This document shows, piece after piece, positions 1 to 10,470 of a stretch of DNA of 64,000 nucleotides. Origin of the DNA: Puffinus mauretanicus (Eukaryota; Chordata; Aves; Procellariiformes; Procellariidae); assembly GCA_023333565.1 (NCBI GenBank), contig JAJKFH010001679.1, positions 248,001 to 312,000 of the forward strand. Reading direction: 5' to 3'. The position numbers and the translations under genes were made by a program. Within the stretch, counting starts at the first letter, position 1. Each line of letters opens with the position of its first letter. The notes below the pieces were generated by a model that saw nothing but the letters and a program-made list of their open reading frames with translations, had not been told where the DNA came from and did not search any database.

Positions 1-2960
1 TTGATGAAGTAGAACTTGGCTACAATTAAAAGACAGATATGGCAAATCATGAGATATAATTTAGTCTCCTAAATAGTCTAAGACCTACTGCTTAACATAT
101 TCCATGTCATTTTGTGATATTTGACAGATCACCAGAAGCAAGTTAAGGATGTTATGTACCTATACAATGTGTCCTGCACCAAAGCAACTGACTCCTGGAT
201 ATTAAAGAGGTAAATAAGATTCATGTCTACTTTTCTGTGGAGGACCAAAAGTTATTTTGTTTTCCTAAGGATATAATAATAATTCTAAACACAATTATAA
301 TCAATGCTAGTGAATGTACCTTAAAAGGCAGAACAACACTTATATGACACATAAGAGACATTTTTCTTAACAAAAACTTTCAATTTACTTTTAAGGAGAT
401 TCTACACAATTTGGCTAGGATATGAAAATCCAAGGTCAATTCATTGCTCTATCAGATTCAAGCAGCACTAACATAGGAATAAAACCACACTTTGTTCAAC
501 TGGTTCGATTGGTTCTGATCATCTTCTTCCTCCAGTTATATGCTTACATGTGATTTTTTTTTTTCATTACTTTAATCTGTGATCTGAAATTAAAGGATAG
601 TTTGTAAGCACAAACTATTTCTTATTACCACAAGATTCCATAAATGGCACTGAAAGCCAAACAGAAGAGCAGGCATCTTTTTCTTGTCTGCCCTGAAACA
701 ACAGATCTCTGTAAAAGATCTAAAATGGAAAAATGTATATATCCTTGTGCTGCAAGTAAAGAAATAGAAGTCAGCATACCTGAGGTTTTGTATTCTCTTT
801 TAATAAGTCCACCATTATGTTATTCTATTATGTAACGCTATAAACGATTGATTTGATTTTGAGTATTCAAAATGAAATTGCCAGCTGGGCATCTATCCGT
901 TCCTCCAAATTAAGCCAAAGCACCTCTGTCAGTCAGGCAACCCAGGCTGGGCACGCATGAACTGAAAAATTAAAAATACACTGCACATTAAGTTTTTACA
1001 TCACTTGGTTCCCCACTCATATTTCCTATTTGAAAAGTTAATCAATGCCTTTAGTTTTGAAGGAAAGCAAATAGCCAGTGCAATGCGAGATTAGTAAGTC
1101 ATACGCTCATTCCTAAATATAGACAGGCTCCAACTACAAGTCCCAGAATCCAAAAAATGCAACATAAGATGGATTTACGCAGCACAGTGCAATTCTGTGA
1201 AAGTACCTGACTTTATTTTGAATTGGCTTTCCCAGGTAGAGAAGCATCGCCACACATGAGCTTGGCTGTATTAATGAGGCCACCCTGTTCTCTCACCCAA
1301 GAGAGTTCAGCTAAACAGGCATATCTAAAAGGACATTTGTCAAGACTTCAGTCTTGAGCAGATGGTTTTAGGACAAGAAAAACCCTGCACATTAAATGAG
1401 TGTTCCTTAGCAACCCTTCCCACCATCTCAAAGGCTAGTTTATCCCAATATCCATTTCACTGGCAAAATTAAAAGCAATGTTCCTATGCCTAGGTACATA
1501 TGTTGCCAGCAGTGGGTTAAAAATCCATCAGATAAGTAGTTTTTGCTCTATTCCAACTGTAGAAAACATGATTTGCTTCTACTTAAAAAAATAAAGTATC
1601 TTCAAAGTTGTTTAAAAATAACACAGTAATTTTAAAAGAATTACTTCATTACAGAGTTAGGCCGGGCAGTTAAAAGTCACTGATGCCAACCAAAGCTGTT
1701 TCTAACCTGTACATTTTACAATTTACATTTCATAATTAGAAGTGCAATCCCCTTTCATTATACTTGAAGTTCAATTGCCAAGTCTGATTAGTATTCTAAT
1801 GCATCCTTCCACTTGCATGTAACATAAAATTTGTTTATTCTTTTCTCCTGCACAAGTTTGGATCAGGAGTAGAGAGAAGTTATTCTTCATCATTATCTGG
1901 AAACATTTTCATAACAGGATGCCAAACTTAAATATTTAATTTTAAAAGTTGTTTAATTACAAACTGTATTCTAATTCCCATTTTTGAGAGTTTTTTCCTG
2001 AATCAGAAATTAATTCAATTCTAGCAGCATTTTTTTTAAACAAATATTAAAAGTGTCATTAAAAGGCTTAAATAAAAATTACGTGTAAGCCTTTACACGT
2101 ATCAAGGCACTACAATCAAGATTTCAACCCCAAACCATCAATTTCTCAGGGAAATTTTACCACACGTTTAAGAGCATCCATACACTGAGTCTTCCAGTAA
2201 GATGCACTGAATACCGAAGTTACTCAAGAAAACATTCCAAATTATTTTGAATGCGTTACAAAGGCTTCGGGAAGTAGATGATTACCTATATCTTCCCAAA
2301 GCCTTGGCTGTTAGTCTGGTTTTAGCTTACCTACTCGATTTGCACAGCAAACATCTGATGTAGCTTAACAAAGTATAACATCTGGGCTAGAGAACTTGAT
2401 TTTGTTATAAGAATTAAAAATCTGGTTCTATGTTACAGGCTTTTCCACAAGTTCTCCAACAGAGCACAGAGATCTCTCAATCCACGCCAGGATCTTTTCT
2501 TCCTAGTATCTCAGCTCAAGGTACCATGGGATACCTCCCTATATGTATTCAGCCTAACGAAAGAGAAGTTGTACTATTATTAGTTCTCAGTAATAGGATT
2601 TGTGAACTTACACCTCAATTATCTAAAGTATGGCTCCGTGCTGCACAATTAACTTTAAAGTAAAAGATGAAGCTATTTAAGAGTAGTGTAGTCTTTTTGT
2701 AAATTTGCATTGTGTTCGGTTCATGCTTAGCAAGACCTCGTTGTGTTATGGTCCATTTGAAGAAAACCAGCTTAGGGAAATCCCAAAGCCACAGTCCTCC
2801 ACCGCTTCGCTGCCTTCAGCCCGACACCGCAGGGATGTCTGACCACATCAGACACGACTGACAACTGACAACGAGCTTTGGACTTATGCCCGCCTCACGG
2901 AAGGCCTCTACCTCCGGAGGAGCGTCATCTAGGCACCGCTCAACGGTGGCAGGACCTCAA
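1..2960 (-). other. AT-rich non-coding DNA, presumed start of intron 1 of the minus-strand gene
   Basis: This stretch lies downstream (leftward) of the minus-strand splice donor at 3371-3376, so if that donor is used it is intron 1. It is AT-rich, with scattered T and A runs, and I recognise no interspersed repeat. I found no convincing second exon. A short segment at about 2322-2377 has an AG before it and a GTAAGC after it on the minus strand, but its pyrimidine tract is poor. A plus-strand ATG frame of 77 codons (2430-2663) is probably chance. A 9-bp-stem inverted repeat lies at 2080-2101. Confidence 0.5.
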
Positions 2961-3370
2961 GCCCTCTCCTCAGGGGGGAGAGGGGCAAGGGGCTACTACA
3001 AGCCCCCCTGGGACAGCTTTTACGGTGAGCAGCCCGCCCGCCGGGAACAGCGCTCCGCAGCGCCCGCAGGGGCACCTCCAGCCGGCTGCCCCGCTGGCAG
3101 CGTGCGGGGCGCGGGCTGAGGCGACGTCCTGCGGCTTCTTCTCCCGCCTCCCTCCGCCAGCCGCCCCCGCCGCCCAGAGGGGTCCCGCCGCGGCAGGTCG
3201 GCCCGAGCCTCCCGCCGCCCCCCCCCCGCAGCCTCTCCTCAGCGCCCGCCCATCTGGCGCGGCCTCCTCGCTCCCAAACGCGGCAAGTGGGGAAGGGAGC
3301 GGAAGAACAGGAAAAGGAGATGGCTGTGAAGGCGAAGACAACGAAAGGGACTTCTTCCTGGCTGCCCCGG

Positions 3371-3376
3371 ACTCAC
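3371..3376 (-). other. Splice donor GTGAGT after exon 1
   Basis: The minus strand reads GCTGAG|GTGAGT. This matches the vertebrate donor consensus at positions +1 to +6 and has the G at -1. Its place just after a short ATG-containing segment inside a CpG island is typical of a first-exon donor. Confidence 0.6.
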
Positions 3377-3440
3377 CTCAGCCATCTCTCCAACTCGGTT
3401 TAGCAGGCGCCATCTTTCCCCACCCCACCCCCCATTAAGG
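3377..3440 (-). CDS. Putative first exon of a minus-strand gene (begins Met-Ala-Glu)
   Basis: Read on the minus strand, a YY1-like AAGATGGCG is followed 26 nt later by ATG GCT GAG and then at once by GTGAGT, a near-perfect splice donor. The coding part would be only three residues, Met-Ala-Glu, at 3385-3377, ending in phase 0. The upstream limit given here is approximate, because the transcription start is not visible; the ZNF143/THAP11-like element at 3451-3474 suggests it lies at about 3420-3450. An earlier ATG at 3413 opens an 11-codon frame whose TGA (3380-3378) overlaps the second ATG frame. The exon could therefore also be wholly 5' UTR, with the start codon in a later exon. Many housekeeping genes begin with Met-Ala-Glu, so I cannot name this one. 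The rest of the gene lies to the left, probably beyond the window. Confidence 0.45.
3378..3413 (-). CDS. Short upstream open reading frame overlapping the presumed start
   Basis: The ATG inside the YY1-like motif starts a frame of 11 residues ending at TGA (3380-3378). This frame overlaps the ATG at 3385-3383, which lies in another frame. If transcription begins upstream of 3413, scanning ribosomes would meet this frame first, which could lower or regulate use of the downstream start. If transcription begins within or after the motif, the frame is not translated. Confidence 0.3.
   Translation of the reverse strand: MAPAKPSWRDG
3407..3418 (-). promoter_or_regulatory. YY1-like site at the minus-strand start region
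   Basis: The minus strand reads AAAGATGGCGCC, close to the YY1 core AAnATGGCGGC. Such sites usually sit just downstream of the start site with this polarity. The ATG inside the motif opens a short upstream frame. Confidence 0.6.
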
Positions 3441-3450
3441 TGCCTGGGGC

Positions 3451-3474
3451 GCAATGCACGCCGGGAGCTGTAGT
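3451..3474 (-). promoter_or_regulatory. ZNF143/THAP11-type promoter element
   Basis: The minus strand reads ACTACAGCTCCCGGCG followed by TGCATTGCG. This matches the long ACTACA-nn-TCCC-n-GC-n-TGC-(n)-TTGCG element bound by ZNF143 and THAP11 at many vertebrate housekeeping promoters. It lies about 40-60 bp upstream of the YY1-like site in the same orientation, the usual position for this element relative to a transcription start. Confidence 0.75.
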
Positions 3475-3728
3475 TCTGTGAGGAGCCTTGCCGTGTCCTT
3501 TCTCCGCCCATCCCTCCCCACACACGAGCAAGGACAGAGGGGTCACGGCGCAAGAAGGAGCACCCCTGACTCGGCTCGGCGGCCCTGGGGCAAGTGGCCG
3601 GCCAGGCAGGGCGGAGCGTGGGAGGGGGGGAGGGGGGGCCCCGAAGGGCGCCGCGGGCGGACACAACTCCCGGCGTCCTTTGCGGCGCAGACCCGCCGGC
3701 GCCTTGCGGCAGAGGGGCGGAGCAGCTC

Positions 3729-3758
3729 GCCCCGCCCCGCCCTCCGGGCCCCGCCCCA
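3729..3758. promoter_or_regulatory. Sp1/KLF-type GC boxes
   Basis: Two clusters of CCCCGCCCC/CCGCCCCA lie within 30 bp, with a further GGGGCGG just upstream at about 3714. They sit between the minus-strand start region and the AP-1/E-box cluster, and could serve either direction. Confidence 0.6.
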
Positions 3759-3784
3759 CCTCGCCGGCGCCTTCCCGCTCTTCC

Positions 3785-3795
3785 TGAGTCACGTG
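3785..3795. promoter_or_regulatory. Overlapping AP-1 (TGAGTCA) and E-box (CACGTG) site
   Basis: The sequence TGAGTCACGTG contains a perfect AP-1/NFE2-type TGAGTCA (3785-3791) fused to a perfect CACGTG E-box (3790-3795). The extended GTCACGTG core matches sites for USF and MiT/TFE factors. It lies in the right part of the CpG island, roughly 370 bp upstream of the minus-strand exon. Confidence 0.55.
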
Positions 3796-3960
3796 CCGAG
3801 CGCCCCTCCGCGTCGGGGCCCCGGCGGCCGTGAGGAGAGGCAGCGCCCCTGAGAGAAGAGGCGGCGGCACCGGCTTCGCGCTGCCCTGCGGGGGCCGCGC
3901 CTCTAAGACGCCCGGGCACTCGCTCTGGTTGCCCGGATGAGCCGAAGCCCTGAGGGAGAG

Positions 3961-6900
3961 GCTCTGTCTGAGGGAGATTTGGCTGTGGTGCCGCTAAAGC
4001 ATTCACGTGCCTGTGGTGGTGGAGGCCCCGGTGGGTGATGTGTGTGAGGAAAGGTGGTGCTCTCTGTGAAGGACCGTAGGATGCCTGAGAGGGAGAGGGC
4101 ATTTCTGTTTTTTAAACAATGCGAAGTCAAAGTTGGAGCCGAAAACTGTGTGTTGGCAGAAGGATTTTGGCCTGGCGGTGTGTTCCTGTCATTATTAGTC
4201 AGAACTGGACAGCAGGAGGGAGCTGAGGTTGTGCTTGGCTCCAGTTACCCAGGAATGAAGGAAGGGGCCAAGCTGGATGAGCTGTGCTTGGTGGCTTGTC
4301 TGAGACCAGTGTTCAGACAGTTATGAATAACCCAAAATGGAAGTCACGTGAAACAGCTACTGATCCAACGCAGCATAATCGCTTAATCCGTTCTCCTTGA
4401 AATAATATTACCAGCTTCAAAATCTGATGTATTTGATGCCTGATTTTCTAGACAGGCAAGGGGAAATCTGAAAAGTTTGTTTTCTGTTGTAGATTGTTCC
4501 TTGTGAAGGAAGACGTGCCAGTCCAACTGTCAAGTTAGGTGGATAAGTCTAAGGTATTCTCCACATTTGAGACTATGTATTTCACTGACTTCAGGTCTGC
4601 TTATGTTACATCTGGTAAAAAACTAGCATTTCATTTTCTTACACTTTTTGAATCTATTTTCCTTCCTTTCACCAATAGTAGAAGCAGGATCAGTGTTTCT
4701 GACTTGCGTTCCTTGAAAATAATCCCTAAAAATGTGAAACTGGGGAGGTGAGATGTCTCCACGTCTCGCAGTTTTCAGCAGTATCCAAAACATATGTTAA
4801 TTTGGAAAAATTGGCAAGACTATCACATGTGGGTGCAACTGGGGGAGTTAAAAGATTAAACTAAAGTCTTGTTTGTTTATATGATTTTTGAAATACAGCT
4901 TACGGTTTTGAACTCTTGGGGCCAAACATAATGAAAATAATGAAAAAGTGAACTGCCTGCCTTCCATAGATACATATTGAGTCACTGCCTATAAAGCATA
5001 ACCTGTTGGGATTAGAGAGCAATTTATTAAAGTTTCAGCCAATAATGGTCAGCACTGAGATATTCCGTATAGCTACATTTGTCCTTTGTCCTTCAAGTAT
5101 AGCTGGTGATAATAATCTTCCTAGTTCTTTTCTGAAACATAGAAGAAAGTTTCAATAAATTTTTCATCAGCCAAAAATACGAATGAGTTGTCACGTTGTC
5201 AACTCATCACATCAGATGCAGCTTTAGTTCAAAGATCGTTCTTCCATAAGCTATAGGCAGTCTGCTTTCTTTATTGAAGTGTTTCATTCAAGCTATTTGT
5301 CTTATTTTTGTATTAGCTGTGCATAAGGACGTGCAGGCTCCAACGTACTTGTCATGCCATATGGTTTCAGGAAAATGCTGGCAAATAGTGCAGCTACTAG
5401 TTCTTACTAGTTGTCTGAATGAGACAAGCAGCAAGCCAGGTTGGTGTTCATTCAGCCACTACTCTCAGATTTAAATGTAACGCTGTGAGTAACGTCCTGA
5501 TTTCTCTATTTTTCTTTTGGTTTAAGAGACACTAAAACAATTTAAAACCAAAGTTTCAGTTGTCCGACGTTACAGCTCCTGTGTCTGTGATGAATACCTT
5601 TTATTCTCTGAGGGTTTTTAAAATGTTTTCCTCCGTTTTTATTGTGTACAATCTGTGAATATGGAGTAGACTTCCAAAGCTCAAATCATAGAATAAATGC
5701 AGTGTGGGATTGAGGTTTGTTTGAAGAGGGCTGATATGTTTTAAAGGAGGCCTCTTTTATGACATTATTACATAAACCATGTGGTATCTAATATTCAATA
5801 AAAGTCAGTAAAGCCCTTAGCATAATTGTAGTGCTGTTGTTTAAAACAACTGTTTTCCTAATTCAGTTTCAAAACAGAGCAAACAGCTGTAGTCTATGAA
5901 TATGTATGTGTTGATCTCTGTGAGCTTCGTTATGTGTTATGTAATGGGTAGCAAATTAGTTGTGGAATACAAGAATTCTTCTTTTTAGTGAGGTCATCAG
6001 AAGAGTATCCAGCCACCTTTCTGTCCCACACCAATTTTTCATTTACTGTCAATGAAAGATGGACCTGATCCTTTGACCACATCTAGGGTGACAATCAAAC
6101 TACCCAGTAAGATTAAGAAAAAGTTTAATTACACACATATGAAATTGCTGCATGGCTAATTTGCAGCCAAACTGTCTGGTTTTACTTCCCCTCATCCCAA
6201 GCCCATCTAAATGGACTGGCCGGTTTTGCTTGAACATCTCCCAAATCTTCTGGAGCAACAGTTCATACATGTGTTGATCCACACATGCACAAAACTCTGT
6301 GTCCCACATGACCTGCCTTTAATTTTTTTTTAAAAAGGGATAATCATTATATAGGCATAGGTTTTAGAGCTTTCACTCTAGAAGTAGCTAAAGTGTGACA
6401 CAGAAATGTCCTTTCTGTGGCCAATAATAAAACGTGAATTGCACTAGTAATTGGGCAGTGGCAGTTCTATTTTCTAATTAGATTACTAATTCACATAAAA
6501 GCACCATTAAATGTTCAGTGTCTGCAGCAACCAGCAAAAAGTACCTTAGTTTGAAATGCTAGTGGAGGTTCAAAAGGGTAACAGGAATGATTAGTTAGCT
6601 TTAGCTGGTCTAAAAGTATAAACTCTTTTCAGAGTTTTAGAGAAAAAGAAAAAAAAGAGTAAAAAATCTCAAAGGAATTAATGTACCCCAACAACAGTAT
6701 AATGCAGGAATGGTAGAAAGTTAATGTTATTTTACACCTGTGTAGGAAAGATACAGTTAAGTTTGAAATGTTGTAGATAGAGAAAAATAGATAAGGAAAT
6801 GTACAGTACTCATCAACAGAAACGAGTAAAGGCTGAACTGGTTAGTGATTTACAGCTGCTCACTACCGCATTGTAAAAATCCATTATAGCAATTTTGGCT

Positions 6901-9900
6901 TTCAATAGTGAGAAAACAGTAGGTTTCATAGCAATGACTCCATGGCTTGCTCAGCCACCAGTAAAGAAAACCATTCACAGGCATTTCATTGAAATACTTT
7001 TTATCTATATAATCAGTTGCCAATTAAATAATCATTTTGTTAATACTTGTCTGGTGGTGTATTTTTCCAGCCTCATATTTTTATGGTTGATTCTATAAAT
7101 GGGTGGTAATTACAATATTTTATGACAATCCAAATGTAGTTGATGATAGAAGATGTTTCTACCAAGCATAGTAAGACTGCAAAGATCAGATCCTCAGGGC
7201 CTGTGTTAAGACATTTACTCCGTCATTGTTCATTTTGGCAGGAGGCACAGTGGATGCAAACTGACGATATTAACCAGCCCTGAAAGGAGAGCAGAGAGCT
7301 CATGCCAATGCAGCGCCCCAAACCATCCAGTAGTTCCTGGTAGATATCTGGTTTTTTTCCCCAGTCTCTTCTCAAGCGAGAGTTCTCAGTGACAGCTATG
7401 CTCACTAGGAAGACAGCTGTCAGGGGGACAGCCAAAATAGATTGGAGTGATTACATCTTTTTAGAAATTCTCAGAAAGTGCTGAGCAGCCACTGTCAGAA
7501 AAGTTAGTGTCTTGCAGATGTCTCAGAGCAAGAATTTTAAATTGCATCCAAAATCCCCAAATACTTTTCAAAACATGGCCATATATAGTTGGAGAATAAA
7601 TTCCACATCAAAATTAAAGATGTTAATATTACAGAATCCTCATGTGTGTAAGAAAAGTTCTCATATGATGTATATGCATTTGAAGACAAATAATATTTTA
7701 TAATATAAATGATTCATAGATGCTTTATTCTTAAGTTGTTAATTGCCCTAAAGTCAAAGAGACTTTACAACCAGTTTATTCAAACAGGGAAGGAGCCATT
7801 CTTACTCCTTTGGATTACGTACTTTTCATCCTTTCCTCTGGTATCAGGAGTGTCTGCGGTTATAATTTGTCTGGCAGATTGGAGCAATTTTGATAGATCT
7901 TATTTTTAGGGTTGGTAGTGTTTCTATAAAGTAAATGGGTTTATAATACCATATTTAAATGAGGTCTGTGTTATTAAAATTCAACTTACTTGTGCAGCTG
8001 GGGGCAGAAGGGGAATGAAGTACAGAACTTTCACCAATACAGAGTGGGTGGCACTGTGATGTCTCAAATACTGTATGTGAAACTCAGATTTCCTGAAGTG
8101 TTGTCTGTAAAAAGAGCTGGCTATGTGTATGGCTCCCAATTGATCACACTACAGTTTTTCATACTCCAGATCAGTAACATTACGTATTAGTCAAGTTCCA
8201 AATTCATTCCACTGAGCTGCTGATGTACCTCAGCGTATTCTGTATATCTCCACTTGAAGCGTTCTCTGCCCTCTGCTATATAATAGGAGAGTAATGTAAA
8301 AATTTTTGATTACCATAACATCCAAAAATAGAATCTAATTATTCTCTTCCATTTTCCGTCTCAACTAGATTTTTTTTTTGAGAATCAATTAAAACCCTCT
8401 AGAAAAGAATGAATGTGCTCCAGTTTTGCTGCAAAGAATATTTATGCCGTGTCATTTAAAGTACTGATAACAAATAATGCACATTATGTTCCATGCAATT
8501 TATTTTTGTTTCTTTTTCCTTTTGCAATCACACTGGTCAGTCCCTAATAACTTGGGAACCAACAGGCCAATTTCAGCCACAGATAGACACCAATAGAAGT
8601 CTCATAGGTGAAACACTTTTGGAGGTTTTGTGAAAATCTGTAAAAGGTTTAGCAAAGCAAACTGAATTAGTGACCTCATTGAGAGAAAAAAGCATCACGT
8701 GAACTAAACAGTTTTTTATGCTGCTCAGGCATGCTGTTGCGTACGAGCTACAGATACAACCAACAACAGTCAGCACAGATACAACACTGAGCCAGGCCTG
8801 ATGTGTACTTCCTGCTTCCCAGATGGCAGTGAGGGAATGTGGGGGGCTACTAAAAGTATTAGGGGATGAATGAGGTCATGATGAAAATAAGAGAGGAGTT
8901 GGGATTATTGCAGTGGAGCTACAGGTACGTGCGACGCAAACCCATGGGAAATCAGGTTTCACTAGTTCCACTGATCAGAGAAGAAAAATTATTTATGTTT
9001 TTCCCGTTAATAACTTTTGGAGAAAGACGTGTCACATCCATTAAAATAACCAAATAAGTTTCTAAAAGGCCTGTGGGTGAGAGCCTCCACTGAGAAAAAA
9101 AGACTTAATTTCCTATCACAGTGGGCCAGATTCGCAGCTTGTGTGAACTGGCAGGATTAATCTGAAATGAATTGAGTTGTGCTGACTTAATGCCAATTGG
9201 CCTACTGTTTTAGGATGTTAAAAATACTTCCAAGCAAATACAGAAAATAAACAAAAAAATTAGTCAGGAATATGTTTAGGGAAAATGGGCATAAAATTAC
9301 AATGTGAAAAGCTGTTAACGTTGTAATAGGAAATGGTAGGGAGGTAAAATATTAACTATTTTAAGATCTAGTATCAAAACTAAGTAGGAGGTTCATCCCT
9401 TTCTATCCCAAAACATTTCTCAGTTTTCTTTATCCTGTTACAGGAAGTAGTATCAGTTTGGCAAGAAGACCTGGTCTGGGATAAAAGCCTGAAGCATAGA
9501 TACAAGGAGGAGACCGGGACCGTGAGGAGGAGTCGGTGGCATGGTGAAAAACGAGTGGCATTAGGAGACAAGAGCCTGGGCATCGCTCTTGGTTGAAATG
9601 CTCAGAGTCATCTATGCTCACTACAGCATCTCCTCTCCTGTGCCAGGAACAGGCTCTAAGGCACAGGAATCCCACCGCCCTTCTGCTGTTAGCTGATCTT
9701 TGTAAGAAGTACTGGTTAACTGGAAATACTGGGGTTAGAGGTGGCTAACAAATTACTTGGATCAACTCACATAATTTCATTTCTTTTAAAAAATAAATTC
9801 CCCCCACTCCCCCCGACTGCAGGTAAGTCCAGGACTTTCTGTTCAGCTGGTTTATAATGTTTTAACCCCTTCTGTCTTTTAGGTCAATTTTGAAATAATG

Positions 9901-10339
9901 CTGTCTGGAGCAAAACCCCCGGTGATTTAATTTTGAAAATAACAATATAGATGCAACGGTTTTTTTTCTGTTTTTTCCGGTCATAATTATTTGGCACATA
10001 TGTCAGATTTGCATTTTTCTGCAAATTTACAATGTGGGAAATACATAAATAAATCGCCGACCTCTATTTAAGAAATGCCAGGAGGTGGCGTGTGCCTACT
10101 TAATTTACTCCCTCAGGTTCAAGCACCAAGTTTTGCACTGCAGGTACCTGGTTATATGGATTTGCTTCCACTTGGACTTCTGCCACGTGTTAGGTACATA
10201 CCAATTAGTGTTTACCAAATGGGGAGCTATTCTTTAATTTGTTTGTTCATTGCTGTCCAATGTGTGTCCTAGTGGAGCATTTGTTACCTCTTCGGATTTT
10301 GCTTTTGAAACTTAATTTCCTTGTGGACTTTTGCCTTAG
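3961..10339. other. Unique non-coding DNA
   Basis: The right shore of the CpG island (to about 4300) grades into AT-rich unique sequence. If a rightward non-coding transcript exists, its first exon would lie around 3800-4030, where only a weak CCG|GTGGGT donor is visible. No coding exon, known repeat or RNA gene is recognisable between 4300 and 10339. A short inverted repeat, ATGAGTTG-n9-CAACTCAT, lies near 5182-5206. Confidence 0.6.
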
Positions 10340-10470
10340 TGCTCATCAATACTTATCTGAGTTCCTCACAAAATTAACATGTTAATTTGCTTTACACAGC
10401 ACCTTCTTGAGATAAGTAGATAAGACACTTTTACTTACTTGAACTGAGGCACAGACAGATTAAAGTTTGG
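10340..10470 (-). repeat. Ancient MIR-like SINE (reverse orientation)
   Basis: The segment ACTGAGGCACAGACAGATTA at 10443-10462 closely matches the reverse complement of the conserved MIR core (ACTGAGGCACAGAGAGGTTA). The preceding 100 bp keeps the weaker order of MIR blocks (a GCTTTACA-like block, a GATAAG block, a CTTTTAC block). It is strongly diverged, as expected for a SINE of amniote age, and a related core-SINE cannot be excluded. Confidence 0.5.

Larger units (their letters stand above)
2960..3960. promoter_or_regulatory. CpG-island promoter, possibly bidirectional
   Basis: This roughly 1-kb block is dense in G, C and CpG, in sharp contrast to the AT-rich DNA on both sides. It contains several Sp1-type CCGCCCC boxes at about 3730-3758. 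Minus-strand elements (ZNF143/THAP11-like, YY1-like) sit at 3407-3474, and an AP-1/E-box composite sits at 3785-3795. No TATA box is apparent, which fits a housekeeping promoter. The long overlapping open frames on both strands here are GC-rich artefacts: they lack stops because of composition. Minus-strand transcription is well supported by motif order and a splice donor; rightward transcription is only inferred from the second motif cluster. Confidence 0.85.

Noticed and set aside
2322..2377. Possible second exon of the minus-strand gene between an AG and a GTAAGC donor
   Set aside because: One frame is open and in phase with the Met-Ala-Glu exon, but the acceptor has a poor pyrimidine tract and the 18-residue peptide is not recognisable.
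2430..2663. 77-codon plus-strand frame beginning with ATG just before a TTACAG acceptor-like word, considered as a terminal exon
   Set aside because: It lies antisense to the presumed intron, the peptide is unfamiliar, there is no polyadenylation signal soon after the stop, and the pyrimidine tract is weak.
3239..4102. Long overlapping open frames on both strands of the CpG island (up to 287 codons)
   Set aside because: Several frames are open at once because the sequence is very GC-rich. The peptides are Pro/Arg/Gly/Ala-rich with no domain, and the strongest frame runs straight through a good splice donor.
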